From Hyphomonas jannaschiana VP2 (lineage in GTDB: Bacteria; Pseudomonadota; Alphaproteobacteria; Caulobacterales; Hyphomonadaceae), in the NCBI RefSeq assembly GCF_000685215.1, contig NZ_ARYJ01000006.1, forward strand, positions 173,977 to 237,976: DNA of 64,000 bases. Direction: 5' to 3'. Under the pieces are notes generated by a model, which saw only the letters and a program-made list of their open reading frames with translations, was not told the origin of the DNA and did not search any database. This document shows, in pieces, positions 46,607 to 55,518 of this stretch; the first letter of the stretch is position 1, and each line of letters opens with the position of its first letter. The position numbers and the translations under genes were made by a program.

Positions 46607-46640
46607 TTGACCAGCCATCCGTGTTCGGATGGCTGGTCAA
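46607..46640. terminator. Perfect 14-bp hairpin between rtcB and the PcfJ-like gene
   Basis: The arms TTGACCAGCCATCC and GGATGGCTGGTCAA pair without mismatch around the loop GTGTTC. A smaller stem GGTGGC/GCCACC lies next to it at 46646-46668. Neither strand shows a U-rich tail. It could terminate rtcB with a factor, or stabilise or process the transcript leading into the downstream gene. No gene was found in 46421-46703. Confidence 0.55.
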
Positions 46641-46703
46641 GAGGAAGGTGGCGTATAAGGTGAGCCACCACTGACTGTCAAGGACACGTCGAAATTAATT
46701 CGA

Positions 46704-47915
46704 TCACCCCTTAACGCACACGACCTGCTTCAACGTGTGAACAATCTCCACAAGGTCGGACTGGGCCGCCATGACAGCGTCGATGTCCTTGTAGGCCATC
46801 GGCGTTTCGTCGATGACGCCGGAGTCTTTCCGGCATTCGACGCCTTCGGTCGCCGCAAGGTGGTCCTCCACAGTGAAGGTCCGCTTGGCTTCCGACCGGC
46901 TCATCGTCCGCCCTGCCCCGTGCGAGCACGAGCAGAACGAGTCCGCATGCCCCTTCCCGCGCACGATGAAGGATTTCGCCCCCATCGATCCCGGGATGAT
47001 GCCGAGTTCGCCCGTCTTGGCGCTTACTGCGCCCTTGCGGGTGACCCAGACATTGGCGCCGAAGTGGTGTTCCCGCTCCACATAATTGTGGTGGCAGTTC
47101 ACCGCTTCCTTCTCCAGCGAGAAGCCGGGGAAGAAATCGCGCAGCGCAAGCAGCACACGGTCCATCATCACTTCGCGGTTGAGGCGCGCGTAGTCCTGCG
47201 CCCAGCCGACGGCCATCGTGTAGTCATCGAACAATTCTTCCCCTTCCACGAAGAAGGCGAGGTCCTTGTCCGGGACGTGATAACCGAGCACCCGCTTCTC
47301 CAAGGCCTCGCGGGCTTCCTGGATGAAGTAGGTGCCGAGGATGTTCCCCGTGCCGCGGGAGCCCGAGTGCAGCATTACCCACACGCGATCCGCTTCGTCG
47401 AGGCAGAGCTCGATGAAATGGTTCCCGCCGCCAAGCGTGCCCAGCTGTTTGGCAAAGGCCGTGCGCTGGATCCGCTTGTGCTTGCGGAGGATCACGTCGA
47501 GCTTGTCGGCGAGGCCAGAGGCGCGCAGCGCGGTGGCCGCACGGGCGGGCGCTTCCTTGTGGTTGCCACCGCGACCGTTGCCGACCGGTACCTTGCGTTC
47601 GATCTCGCTGCGGATGGCCGACAGGCTGTCCGGCAGGTCGTTCGCCGTCAGGCTGGTCCGAACCGCCATCATTCCGCAGCCGATGTCGACGCCGACAGCC
47701 GCCGGAATGATCGCACCCTTCGTGGGGATCACCGACCCGACCGTCGCCCCGCGCCCAAAATGGACGTCGGGCATCACGGCCAGGTGCGAGTGAATGAAAG
47801 GCAGGCCCGCAACATTCTCAAGCTGCGCGCGCGCCTGCGATTCGACAGGGACCCCTTTCACCCAGGCCTTGATGCGCCCACCGGCGCTGGTTTCAAATAC
47901 TTCAAACTGGCTCAT
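46704..47915 (-). CDS. rtcB: RNA-splicing ligase RtcB
   Basis: A 403-residue RtcB that joins RNA 2',3'-cyclic phosphate or 3'-phosphate ends to 5'-OH ends using GTP and manganese. It shows W-V-K-G-V-P-V at the start, V-M-P-D-V-H-F-G, the metal Cys in G-V-D-I-G-C-G-M, G-G-G-N-H-F-I-E, H-S-G-S-R-G and the guanylylated His in C-S-H-G-A-G-R. The ATG at 47915 gives the conserved N-terminus, although the frame is open to 48062 and has an ATG at 48029 with AAAGGAG. No rtcA or rtcR is nearby. The leader contains an attenuator-like structure. Confidence 0.96.
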   Translation of the reverse strand: MSQFEVFETSAGGRIKAWVKGVPVESQARAQLENVAGLPFIHSHLAVMPDVHFGRGATVGSVIPTKGAIIPAAVGVDIGCGMMAVRTSLTANDLPDSLSAIRSEIERKVPVGNGRGGNHKEAPARAATALRASGLADKLDVILRKHKRIQRTAFAKQLGTLGGGNHFIELCLDEADRVWVMLHSGSRGTGNILGTYFIQEAREALEKRVLGYHVPDKDLAFFVEGEELFDDYTMAVGWAQDYARLNREVMMDRVLLALRDFFPGFSLEKEAVNCHHNYVEREHHFGANVWVTRKGAVSAKTGELGIIPGSMGAKSFIVRGKGHADSFCSCSHGAGRTMSRSEAKRTFTVEDHLAATEGVECRKDSGVIDETPMAYKDIDAVMAAQSDLVEIVHTLKQVVCVKG

Positions 47916-47955
47916 CGTTCTCACAGCTTCTTCTGACAAAGCTCCTCCTGATAAG

Positions 47956-48023
47956 CCCTCCGCGCGGTCCTTCGGGTTTAGAAAGACAAAGAAAAACCCT
48001 CCGGGCGGTAAAAGCGCGGAGGG
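47956..48023 (-). promoter_or_regulatory. Attenuator-like leader of rtcB
   Basis: On the minus strand CCCTCCG (48023-48017) can pair with CGGAGGG (48003-47997), followed by TTTTTCTTTGTC, which forms a terminator-like hairpin. The same 5' arm, extended as CCCTCCGCGC (48023-48014), can instead pair over 10 bp with GCGCGGAGGG (47965-47956). The two structures exclude each other. The small hairpin CTCCGAAAGGAG lies just upstream. This is the layout of a transcription attenuator or antiterminator; the signal is unknown. Confidence 0.5.
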
Positions 48024-48065
48024 CGGCATAAACTCCTTTCGGAGCCCGGGACTGACCATCAACCC

Positions 48066-48152
48066 CTATCCAGCAACCTCCATGCGGCAGCGATCCTCGC
48101 CCTGATACAGGGCCGGAGCTGTCCTCTGGAAATTTGATTCTGGCCGTTTCAT
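48066..48152 (-). CDS. Possible 28-residue leader ORF upstream of rtcB
   Basis: A short frame beginning M-K-R-P-E-S-N and ending with a TAG at 48066 lies between the rplQ terminator and the rtcB attenuator. AGAGGA occurs shortly before the ATG. It ends 43 bp before the terminator-like stem. It could be a leader peptide, or only chance; composition gives little support. Confidence 0.25.
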   Translation of the reverse strand: MKRPESNFQRTAPALYQGEDRCRMEVAG

Positions 48153-48211
48153 CGGTCCGTCCTCTGGCTGCATTGGAGGCGCCGTATGATGGAAACGCGC
48201 AGAGGCGTCAA

Positions 48212-48250
48212 CCGCAAAAACGAAAAGCCCCGGAGGAAAGCTCCGGGGCT
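48212..48250 (-). terminator. Terminator of the S10-spc-alpha cluster
   Basis: A perfect 10-bp stem (AGCCCCGGAG at 48226-48235 with CTCCGGGGCT at 48241-48250) is followed on the minus strand by TTTTCGTTTTTG. It lies 35 bp after the rplQ stop. Confidence 0.88.
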
Positions 48251-48284
48251 CTTTGATTTCCTTGCGGAAAATTCTTTGCGCAGA

Positions 48285-48704
48285 TTATTCGCCGGCTTCG
48301 AGTTCAGCCTCGTGGCGGGCCTTGTCAGCGGCGCCTTTGGCGGTCTCGTCACGATCGACCATCTCGAGGACAGCAACCGGTGCGTTGTCGCCATGGCGGA
48401 AGCCGGCTTTCAGCACGCGGGTGTAGCCACCGTTGCGGTCCTTGTAGCGATCGCCGAACACGTCGAAGAGCTTGCGGACAGCATCTTCGTTACGGACCTT
48501 GGAGAGAGCCTGGCGGCGGGCAGCAAGGTCGCCCTTCTTGGCCAGAGTCACCAGCTTGTCCATGATCGGCGCCATTTCCTTGGCTTTCGGCAGCGTCGTG
48601 ACGATCTGCTCGTGCTCGATCAGGCTTGCGGCCATGTTGGCGAACATCGCCTTCCGGTGAGAAGTCGACTTGTTCAGAGTGCGGTGTGCAAGTTTATGGC
48701 GCAT
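48285..48704 (-). CDS. rplQ: 50S ribosomal protein L17
   Basis: A 139-residue L17 starting [17 protein letters not shown], with the conserved [15 protein letters not shown] segment. The C-terminal tail is acidic and Ala-rich, longer than in E. coli (127 residues). It is the last gene of the cluster, 45 bp after rpoA, and is followed by an intrinsic terminator. Confidence 0.98.
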   Translation of the reverse strand: MRHKLAHRTLNKSTSHRKAMFANMAASLIEHEQIVTTLPKAKEMAPIMDKLVTLAKKGDLAARRQALSKVRNEDAVRKLFDVFGDRYKDRNGGYTRVLKAGFRHGDNAPVAVLEMVDRDETAKGAADKARHEAELEAGE

Positions 48705-48749
48705 TGTGATTGTCCTTCAGGAGGTGATCAGGCCCCCATCTGCCGGGTC

Positions 48750-49787
48750 CTATAGGTGGTCGTCGTATTTCTTGGCGAGGCCTTCGATGTCTTCCGGCGG
48801 CCAGTCCGGCACTTCCATGCCGAGATGCAGGCCAAGACCAGCGAGGACTTCCTTGATTTCGTTCAGCGACTTGCGGCCGAAGTTCGGCGTGCGCAGCATT
48901 TCCGCTTCCGACTTCTGGATCAGGTCACCGATGTAAACGATGTTGTCGTTCTTCAGGCAGTTTGCCGAACGCACGGACAGTTCCAGCTCGTCCACCTTTT
49001 TGAGGAGGACCGGGTTGAAGCCGAGATCGGTTTCTTCTGTCTGGGTGCCGGCTTCCAGCGTCGGCTCTTCGAAGTTGATGAAGAGCTGCAGCTGGTCCTG
49101 CAGAATGCGGGCGGCGTAAGCGACGGAATCTTCCGGCGTGACCGAGCCATCGGTTTCGATGTCGAGGGTCAGCTTGTCGAAGTCCAGCTTCGTGCCTTCG
49201 CGGGTGTCTTCCACCTGGTAGCCAACGCGGCGAACCGGCGAATAGATGGCATCAATCGGGATATAACCGATCGGAGCGTCTTCCGGACGGTGCGCTTCGG
49301 CCGGGACATAGCCCTTGCCGGTGGCGACAGTGAATTCCATGCGGACTTCAGCGCCATCGTCCAGCGTGCAGATCACGTGATCCGGATTGAGGATCTTCGT
49401 GTCGCCCGAGGTTTCGATCTGGCCAGCTTTCACTTCGCCCGGGCCGGTCGCTTTCAGCACCATGCGCTTGGCCGTGTCGCCTTCCATGAAGATCGCGACC
49501 TGCTTGAGGTTCAGGACGATCGTCGTGACGTCTTCGCGGACGCCCGGGATGGCGGAGAATTCGTGAACGACGTTGTCGATCTGGACGCCAATGATGGCAG
49601 CGCCCTGCAGAGAGGACAGCAGCACGCGGCGCAGGGCGTTGCCCAGCGTCGTACCATAGCCACGCTCCAGCGGCTCGATGACGAGCTTCGCCTTACGCTT
49701 CGGGTCGTATCCAGCCTGAACCACCGGGCGGTTCGGGCGGATCAGTTCTTTCCAGTTACGGTCGTTTACGGCGGTGTTCTCTGCCAT
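48750..49787 (-). CDS. rpoA: RNA polymerase alpha subunit
   Basis: A 345-residue alpha subunit. The N-terminal dimerisation domain contains [20 protein letters not shown]. The C-terminal domain has the helix-hairpin-helix segment [14 protein letters not shown] that contacts UP-element DNA and activators. The C-terminus is extended by about 15 residues. It lies between rpsK and rplQ as in most proteobacteria. Confidence 0.99.
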   Translation of the reverse strand: MAENTAVNDRNWKELIRPNRPVVQAGYDPKRKAKLVIEPLERGYGTTLGNALRRVLLSSLQGAAIIGVQIDNVVHEFSAIPGVREDVTTIVLNLKQVAIFMEGDTAKRMVLKATGPGEVKAGQIETSGDTKILNPDHVICTLDDGAEVRMEFTVATGKGYVPAEAHRPEDAPIGYIPIDAIYSPVRRVGYQVEDTREGTKLDFDKLTLDIETDGSVTPEDSVAYAARILQDQLQLFINFEEPTLEAGTQTEETDLGFNPVLLKKVDELELSVRSANCLKNDNIVYIGDLIQKSEAEMLRTPNFGRKSLNEIKEVLAGLGLHLGMEVPDWPPEDIEGLAKKYDDHL

Positions 49788-49854
49788 GTGTGGCGATCCT
49801 CAAAAAGCGGATGGCGGCGCGAATTGGGCGCGCCGCCGGGAAGGTTCATTCCGT

Positions 49855-50244
49855 TTAGACGCGGCGGCGTTTCGGCGGGCGGCAGCCATTGTGCGGGATC
49901 GGCGTGGTGTCGCTGATCGCCGTAACCGTCAGGCCAGCAGCCTGAAGGGCACGCAGGGCGCTTTCGCGGCCCGAACCCGGACCACGCACCAGAACCTCGA
50001 CGGTCTGCAGGCCATGCTCCATGGCCTTTTTCGCGGCATCTTCGGCAGCCATCTGGGCAGCATACGGGGTCGATTTACGCGACCCCTTGAAGCCCATCGT
50101 GCCAGACGACGACCAGGAGATCGTATTCCCCTGCGCGTCGGTGATGGTCACCATCGTGTTGTTGAAGGAGGAGTTCACATGAACGACACCAGAGGTGATG
50201 TTCTTGCGCTCCTTGCGGCGGACGCGGGTCGTCTCACGAGCCAT
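49855..50244 (-). CDS. rpsK: 30S ribosomal protein S11
   Basis: A 129-residue S11 with the N-terminal basic arm, [10 protein letters not shown] and the C-terminal [16 protein letters not shown] block. It forms part of the platform of the small subunit. It lies 13 bp after rpsM. Confidence 0.99.
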   Translation of the reverse strand: MARETTRVRRKERKNITSGVVHVNSSFNNTMVTITDAQGNTISWSSSGTMGFKGSRKSTPYAAQMAAEDAAKKAMEHGLQTVEVLVRGPGSGRESALRALQAAGLTVTAISDTTPIPHNGCRPPKRRRV

Positions 50245-50257
50245 AACGAGCTACCCC

Positions 50258-50626
50258 TTACTTCTTCTTGCCGGCGATCGGCTTGGCCGGACCCTTGCGG
50301 GTACGAGCGTTGGTGTGCGTACGCTGACCGCGAACCGGCAGCTTGCGGCGATGACGCAGGCCACGATAGCAGCCGAGGTCCATCAGGCGCTTGATGTTCA
50401 TGGAGGTATCGCGGCGCAGGTCGCCTTCGACCATGTAATCGGAGTCGATCGTTTCGCGGATCTTGATCACTTCAGCGTCGGTCAGTTCGGTCACGCGGCG
50501 CGACTCGTCGACACCCACCTTCTCGCAAATTTCCTTTGCGAAGGCCGGGCCGATGCCGTGGATGTACCGCAGCGCAATTACGACGCGCTTGTTGGTCGGG
50601 ATATTTACGCCTGCAATACGGGCCAA
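50258..50626 (-). CDS. rpsM: 30S ribosomal protein S13
   Basis: A 122-residue S13 with [10 protein letters not shown] at the start, the helix-turn-helix region around Y-I-H-G-I-G, and the basic R-G-Q-R-T-x-T-N-A-R-T tail that contacts P-site tRNA. A good promoter lies about 106 bp upstream, so it opens a possible separate alpha operon. Confidence 0.99.
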   Translation of the reverse strand: MARIAGVNIPTNKRVVIALRYIHGIGPAFAKEICEKVGVDESRRVTELTDAEVIKIRETIDSDYMVEGDLRRDTSMNIKRLMDLGCYRGLRHRRKLPVRGQRTHTNARTRKGPAKPIAGKKK

Positions 50627-50664
50627 AGCCGATTCTCCTCAAGCGGACTGTTCAAACATTAAAA

Positions 50665-50700
50665 GCGCGCCGAGTCGGAAAGCGGATCCGCCTCGCGCGC
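50665..50700 (-). promoter_or_regulatory. GC-rich stem-loop in the rpsM leader
   Basis: GCGCGC arms (50665-50670 and 50695-50700) enclose the palindrome GCGGATCCGC (50682-50691). The structure lies in the transcribed leader between the predicted promoter at 50732-50759 and rpsM. It could be a target for feedback by a ribosomal protein, by analogy with S4 control of the alpha operon in E. coli, but rpsD is not in this operon. Confidence 0.3.
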
Positions 50701-50731
50701 CGGCGATTAAGCCTTAAGCTAAGAATGGAGG

Positions 50732-50759
50732 CTTATAACTGGGGAAATTAACGCGTCAA
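50732..50759 (-). promoter_or_regulatory. Internal promoter for rpsM-rpsK-rpoA-rplQ
   Basis: On the minus strand TTGACG (50759-50754) and TATAAG (50737-50732) are separated by 16 bp, a good sigma-70-type match. It lies in the 149-bp spacer between adk and rpsM, the widest gap within the ribosomal cluster. Confidence 0.6.
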
Positions 50760-50775
50760 CAGCGGAATCCCAGCT

Positions 50776-51345
50776 TTATGCCGTCTCTTTCAGCGCAGCG
50801 TCAATCTGGGTTGCAACCTCTTCAATCGAGGCCATCCCGTCGACTTCCGTCAGGATGCTCCGCTCAGCGTAAATCGGCACCAGCGGGGCAGTATCCTCGT
50901 AATACTTCTCAAGACGTTTCGAGAAGGTTTCCGGGTTGTCATCCTTGCGGCCCTGCTCTTCGAAACGCTTAGTGACGCGTGCCAGAAGCTGCTCGTCATC
51001 CACCACCAGGCGGACAACGCGGTTCACTTCCGTTCCACGGGATTTCAGGAGCTCATCCAGGGCAGCGGCCTGTCCGACCGTGCGCGGGAAGCCATCGAAG
51101 ATGAAGCCCGCTGCGCCCTGATTGGCGGTCAGCTGTTCATCAATCAGGGCGATCACGATCTCGTCGGACACGAGGCCGCCTTCGTCCATGATGGTCGCAA
51201 CGCGCTGACCCAGTTCAGAGCCTGACGCGCGGGCGGCGCGCAGCATATCGCCTGTGGAGAGCTGGATGAAACCACGCTCCTCTACCAAACGTTTCGCCTG
51301 CGTCCCCTTCCCGGCCGCAGGCGGCCCGAACAGAATTAGGTTCAT
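50776..51345 (-). CDS. adk: Adenylate kinase
   Basis: A 189-residue short-form adenylate kinase, which interconverts ATP + AMP and 2 ADP. It has the P-loop G-P-P-A-A-G-K-G-T-Q-A, the AMP-site L-S-T-G-D-M-L-R and F-D-G-F-P-R-T. The zinc-type LID insertion is absent, as is usual in alphaproteobacteria. The start overlaps the secY stop (ATGA), so the two are coupled. Confidence 0.98.
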   Translation of the reverse strand: MNLILFGPPAAGKGTQAKRLVEERGFIQLSTGDMLRAARASGSELGQRVATIMDEGGLVSDEIVIALIDEQLTANQGAAGFIFDGFPRTVGQAAALDELLKSRGTEVNRVVRLVVDDEQLLARVTKRFEEQGRKDDNPETFSKRLEKYYEDTAPLVPIYAERSILTEVDGMASIEEVATQIDAALKETA

Positions 51346-52700
51346 TTCTTACGACCCCCGAGCTTCGACTTCTTGATCATGCCTTCATATTGATGCGCAA
51401 TCAAATGCGACTGTATCTGCGTCACGGTGTCCATGGTGACCGACACCACGATCAGCAGCGACGTACCCCCGATATAGAACGGGATCTCCGGGTAATAGCG
51501 CCGCAAGAGCTCTGGCAGAACACAGACAAAGGTCAGATAAAGCGCACCGATAACCGTCAGGCGAGTCAGCACATAGTCGAAGTAGGCCGCCGTGTTGGAA
51601 CCCGGACGGATGCCCGGGATAAAACCGCCATATTTCCGGAGGTTATCGGCCGTTTCCTCGGGATTGAACATGATCGAGGTGTAGAAGAACGTGAAGAAGA
51701 TCACGAGCACACAATAGGAGATGATGTGCGTCCAGGTGCCCGCGGAGAAGTTCGCCGCAAGCCAGGAGAGGATGCCATTCACTTCGGTGTCCGTTGCCGC
51801 CCCAGCCGCATTGCCCCCCATGAAGCCGACAACGGTCAGCGGCAGCATCAGCAGCGCTGACGCAAAGATCGGCGGAATCACACCGGCCGTGTTGATCTTC
51901 AACGGAAGGAAGCTCTTCTGGCCCTGTGCCACACCATGCGCCTGCTGGCGCTTCGGATACTGGATCAGCAGCCGTCGCTGTGAGCGTTCCATAAACACGA
52001 TAAACACAACCAGAGCGATGACCATCGCCGCAATGGCGATAACAAACACCACGTTCACCGAGGTCGCGCGGGCCTGGCTGATCAGGTTAACGATGGCCTT
52101 GGGTAGCTCCGCCACGATACCGGCGAAAATGATGAGTGAAACACCATTCCCGATACCGCGCGCCGTGATCTGTTCGCCCATCCACATCAGCAGCATGGTG
52201 CCACCTGTCAGGGTGACAACGCCGGTAAGGATAAAGAACGGCCCGGCAATGCCATCGATACGCACGTGTGACAGACCGGACGAAATCGCGAAGGACTGAA
52301 CCAGCGCAAAGGCGAGCGTCAGGTACCGCGTATACTGGTTGATCTGCTTTCGGCCCGCCTCGCCTTCTTTCTTCAGCTTCTCAAGTGTCGGAGAGGCCTG
52401 TGTCATCATCTGAATGATGATGGAGGCGGTGATGTAGGGCATCACGTTCAGGGCAAATACGCCCATCCGCTCCACCGCGCCGCCGGCAAACATGTTCATG
52501 TTGCCCAGCAGGCCGCCGGACTGGCTTTCAAAGATCGACGCGTAGGCGACCGGATCGAGACCCGGGATCGGGATGAATGTACCGAGCCGGTAGAGCAGCA
52601 ACATGCCCAGAGTAAACAGGATGCGATTCTGCAGATCCTTGGCCTTGGCGAAGGTTCCGAGATTTACATTGCGAGCCATCTGTTCTGCGGCATTGGCCAT
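51342..52700 (-). CDS. secY: Preprotein translocase subunit SecY
   Basis: A 452-residue inner-membrane channel subunit with ten membrane segments. It contains the signatures R-L-G-T-F-I-P-I-P-G, the plug-region segment, L-R-x-Y-G-G-F-I-P-G-I-R-P-G and the cytoplasmic loop with Y-P-K-R-Q. It exports unfolded proteins with SecE, SecG and SecA. It lies 88 bp after rplO and is coupled to adk. Confidence 0.99.
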   Translation of the reverse strand: MANAAEQMARNVNLGTFAKAKDLQNRILFTLGMLLLYRLGTFIPIPGLDPVAYASIFESQSGGLLGNMNMFAGGAVERMGVFALNVMPYITASIIIQMMTQASPTLEKLKKEGEAGRKQINQYTRYLTLAFALVQSFAISSGLSHVRIDGIAGPFFILTGVVTLTGGTMLLMWMGEQITARGIGNGVSLIIFAGIVAELPKAIVNLISQARATSVNVVFVIAIAAMVIALVVFIVFMERSQRRLLIQYPKRQQAHGVAQGQKSFLPLKINTAGVIPPIFASALLMLPLTVVGFMGGNAAGAATDTEVNGILSWLAANFSAGTWTHIISYCVLVIFFTFFYTSIMFNPEETADNLRKYGGFIPGIRPGSNTAAYFDYVLTRLTVIGALYLTFVCVLPELLRRYYPEIPFYIGGTSLLIVVSVTMDTVTQIQSHLIAHQYEGMIKKSKLGGRKK

Positions 52701-52788
52701 CGATGCTCGATCTCCCTGAAAATGCGTGCGCCGCCAAAATCGGCGGCGTCACGGTGTTTGTGAAGGGGTTCCGGGTAAAAACCGCTGT

Positions 52789-53268
52789 TTATTCTGCAGC
52801 CGTGTCTTTTTCGGCACCCGTAACAGTCACCTTGCCGCCAGCCTTTTCAACGGCCTCGATCGCAGCTTTCGACGCGCCGGTCACGGTGATGTTGAGGTTC
52901 TTCGGAGCAGCGCCCTTGGCCAGCAGGCGAACGCCATCACGGACGTTGCGCACGAGGCCGGAGGCGACAAGCGTCTCCTCGGTCACGTTGGACGGGTCCA
53001 GCTTGCCAGCTTCCACAGCCTTGGCGACACGGCCCAGGTTGACCCAGGACATTGTCTTCTGGCCACGCGGGGTGAAGCCACGCTTCGGCAGGCGCATGTA
53101 GATCGGCATCTGGCCGCCTTCGAAGCCATTGATGGCAACGCCGGAACGGGCCTTCTGGCCTTTCACGCCGCGGCCGCCCGTCTTGCCCTTGCCCGAGCCA
53201 ACGCCGCGGCCAATGCGCATACGCTGCTTGGTGGAGCCTTCAGCGGGGGACAGTTCGTTGAGTTTCAT
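52789..53268 (-). CDS. rplO: 50S ribosomal protein L15
   Basis: A 159-residue L15 with M-K-L-N-E-L-x-P at the start, the Gly-rich [18 protein letters not shown] and F-E-G-G-Q-M-P motifs. The tail is about 12 residues longer than in E. coli. Confidence 0.99.
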   Translation of the reverse strand: MKLNELSPAEGSTKQRMRIGRGVGSGKGKTGGRGVKGQKARSGVAINGFEGGQMPIYMRLPKRGFTPRGQKTMSWVNLGRVAKAVEAGKLDPSNVTEETLVASGLVRNVRDGVRLLAKGAAPKNLNITVTGASKAAIEAVEKAGGKVTVTGAEKDTAAE

Positions 53269-53326
53269 CGTTCTATCTTCCGATACGTCTTGATGGTTGG
53301 GGCGGCGGGCGAAACGGCACGGGGCC

Positions 53327-53512
53327 TTATTCGCCGACCACCTCGACCAGGTGGGCCACTTTGCGGATCATGCCGCGCACGGCCGGAGTGTCTTCGAGTT
53401 CCTTGGTCCGGCCAACCTTGTTCAGGCCGAGGCCGACCAGCGTCTGGCGCTGCTCAGGCTTGCGGCCGATCGGGCTGCCGGTCTGGCGGACGGTAAGTTT
53501 GGATTTCGACAT
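53327..53512 (-). CDS. rpmD: 50S ribosomal protein L30
   Basis: A 61-residue L30, a single beta-alpha-beta-alpha-beta fold with [11 protein letters not shown] and [15 protein letters not shown]. It lies in the standard rpsE-rpmD-rplO order. Confidence 0.98.
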   Translation of the reverse strand: MSKSKLTVRQTGSPIGRKPEQRQTLVGLGLNKVGRTKELEDTPAVRGMIRKVAHLVEVVGE

Positions 53513-53532
53513 GTCGTTACCCTTCCCTAGGC

Positions 53533-54108
53533 TCAGGCTTCAACGACGCCGGCTTCCGACGCACCATCGGTACGGCGGCCAACCACGTCCTGAACTTTCA
53601 GGCCACGCTTGGAAGCGACGGAACGCGGGCTTGCCTGCCCCGTCAGCGCGTCAAAGGTAGCACGAACCATGTTGTAGGGGTTCGAGGAACCGATCGACTT
53701 GCCGACCACGTCCTGAACGCCGAGCACTTCCATCACGGCACGCATCGGACCACCAGCGATCACGCCGGTACCGGGAGGGGCAGCACGCAGGACGACCTTG
53801 CCAGCGCCCCAACGGCCTTTGCCGTCATGGTGCAGCGTGCGGCCTTCGCGCAGCGGGATACGAACCATGTTGCGCTTGGCTTCTTCCGTTGCCTTGCGGA
53901 TCGCTTCCGGCACTTCGCGGGCTTTACCCTTGCCGAAGCCGGCACGGCCCTTCTGGTCACCAACCACGACGAGGGCCGCGAAACCGAAGTTCTTACCGCC
54001 TTTCACCGTCTTGGCGACGCGGTTGATGCCAACCAGCTTGTCGACGAATTCAGACTGCTCCTCGTCGCGATCGCGATTCCGGCGGCCTCTTCCTCTTTCT
54101 TCAGCCAT
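53533..54108 (-). CDS. rpsE: 30S ribosomal protein S5
   Basis: A 191-residue S5. After a basic and acidic N-terminal extension ([12 protein letters not shown]) it has [17 protein letters not shown], the G-F-G-K-G-K-A decoding-region loop and a C-terminal extension of about 20 residues compared with E. coli. Confidence 0.99.
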   Translation of the reverse strand: MAEERGRGRRNRDRDEEQSEFVDKLVGINRVAKTVKGGKNFGFAALVVVGDQKGRAGFGKGKAREVPEAIRKATEEAKRNMVRIPLREGRTLHHDGKGRWGAGKVVLRAAPPGTGVIAGGPMRAVMEVLGVQDVVGKSIGSSNPYNMVRATFDALTGQASPRSVASKRGLKVQDVVGRRTDGASEAGVVEA

Positions 54109-54119
54109 AGGGCCTCTCC

Positions 54120-54482
54120 TTAGAATTTGAGACCGCCCTCACGGGCGGCGTCTGCCAGGGCTTTCACCCGGCCGTGGAACATGTAGCCGCCGCGGTCGAA
54201 GACAACGTCTTCAACACCGGCTTTCTTGGCGCGTTCTGCCAGGACCTTGCCGACCTGAGCAGCAGCGGACGTGTCAGCACCGGTTTTGGCACCGCCCAGA
54301 ACGTCTTTCTCAAGCGTCGAAGCCGAAGCGAGCGTGATGCCCTTTTCGTCATCGATGATCTGAGCGGAGATGTTCTTGTGGCTGCGCGCAACCGACAGGC
54401 GCGGGCGGCCTTCGGCGACCTTCCGGAGCTTGGTACGTACGCGCTGGGCGCGGCGCTGCATCTTTTCGCGTGAGCTTTTCAT
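54120..54482 (-). CDS. rplR: 50S ribosomal protein L18
   Basis: A 120-residue L18, which binds 5S rRNA. It has [10 protein letters not shown], the R-P-R-L-S-V-A-R-S strand and [22 protein letters not shown] near the end. The ATG at 54482 gives the expected length; the frame upstream reads over rplF and is spurious. Confidence 0.98.
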   Translation of the reverse strand: MKSSREKMQRRAQRVRTKLRKVAEGRPRLSVARSHKNISAQIIDDEKGITLASASTLEKDVLGGAKTGADTSAAAQVGKVLAERAKKAGVEDVVFDRGGYMFHGRVKALADAAREGGLKF

Positions 54483-54486
54483 GGCG

Positions 54487-55098
54487 TTACTTCTTCTTAC
54501 CTTCCTTACGGCGGACGTATTCGCCCGCGTAACGGATGCCCTTGCCTTTGTAAGGCTCCGGCGAACGGTACTTACGGATCTCGGAAGCGACCTGGCCGAC
54601 AACCTGCTTGTCAGCGCCCGAAATGACGACTTCCGTCGGCTTGGACGATGCCAGCGTGATGCCTTCCGGCGCCGCGTAGACCACATCGTGCGAGAAGCCG
54701 AGAGCCAGTTTCACATCCTTGCCCTGCATCTGGGCACGATAGCCGACGCCGACCAGTTCGAGCGTCTTCTCGTAACCCTTGGACACGCCTTCAATCATGT
54801 TGGCTGCGCGGGAACGCGCTGTGCCCCATTGGGTGCGGGCAACCGGGTCGAGGGCCTGAGCGAGCGTCGGAGGACGCTTGCCGCGGGCTTTCTCGGCTTC
54901 GATGCGATCGTTGGCAGCCTTCATCATGTCGTCGCGCGGCGTTACGGTCAGCTCATTGCCTTCCAGTTTCGGCGTGATGACTTCAGCAATCGTCAGGGAC
55001 AGTTCGCCCTTCGGACCTTTTGCCTTGATCGTCTGTCCTTCGACCGTCACCGTGGTGCCGGCAGGGATCTCAATCGGGAGTTTTCCAATACGTGACAT
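54487..55098 (-). CDS. rplF: 50S ribosomal protein L6 with an internal insertion
   Basis: A 203-residue L6; the usual bacterial length is about 177. The N-terminal domain starts M-S-R-I-G-K-L-P-I and the C-terminal domain ends with [11 protein letters not shown] and a Lys-rich tail. The extra length is an insertion of about 25 residues (roughly 59-88, rich in charged residues and Pro, around [11 protein letters not shown]) between the first domain's strand L-T-V-T and the [10 protein letters not shown] helix. The reading frame is intact, so it is a genuine insertion. Confidence 0.97.
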   Translation of the reverse strand: MSRIGKLPIEIPAGTTVTVEGQTIKAKGPKGELSLTIAEVITPKLEGNELTVTPRDDMMKAANDRIEAEKARGKRPPTLAQALDPVARTQWGTARSRAANMIEGVSKGYEKTLELVGVGYRAQMQGKDVKLALGFSHDVVYAAPEGITLASSKPTEVVISGADKQVVGQVASEIRKYRSPEPYKGKGIRYAGEYVRRKEGKKK

Positions 55099-55107
55099 GG
55101 TGCTCTC

Positions 55108-55503
55108 CTAGAAGACCCGGCAGAGCACTTCGCCACCGACATTCTCGGCGCGGGCGACGTTATCGGACATCACACCTTTCGAAGTCGAAAGGATGGAGAT
55201 GCCGAGGCCGTTACGCACCAGCGGAATGTCGGAGACCGAAGAGTACACGCGGCGGCCGGGCTTGGAGACGCGTTTGATCTCCGAGATGACCGGCTGGCCT
55301 TCATAGTACTTGAGCTCGATTTCCAGGTTCTTGTGACCGTCTTTCTCGATTTCCGTGTAGCCGCGGATGTAGCCCTCCGACAGGAGAACCTCCAGCACAC
55401 GGCCACGGAGCTTTGAAGCCGGCGTGACAACAGTCGACATGCCGCGCATCTGAGCGTTGCGGATGCGGGTCAGCATATCGCCGAGGGGATCAGAAATGTT
55501 CAT
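55108..55503 (-). CDS. rpsH: 30S ribosomal protein S8
   Basis: A 131-residue S8 with [13 protein letters not shown] near the start, the [12 protein letters not shown] segment and the C-terminal 16S rRNA-binding I-L-S-T-S-K-G-V-M. In E. coli this protein represses the spc operon by binding its mRNA. Confidence 0.99.
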   Translation of the reverse strand: MNISDPLGDMLTRIRNAQMRGMSTVVTPASKLRGRVLEVLLSEGYIRGYTEIEKDGHKNLEIELKYYEGQPVISEIKRVSKPGRRVYSSVSDIPLVRNGLGISILSTSKGVMSDNVARAENVGGEVLCRVF

Positions 55504-55518
55504 GTTTACCCTCCTCTC

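Larger units (their letters stand above)
47916..48284. other. Non-coding spacer between rplQ and rtcB
   Basis: This 369-bp spacer holds the terminator of the ribosomal cluster at its right end, then presumably the rtcB promoter (no clear hexamers found), the small leader ORF and the attenuator-like stems. An in-frame ATG at 48029 and a GGAGGAG motif at 47942-47948, too far from the rtcB ATG, make the true rtcB start slightly uncertain. Confidence 0.6.
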
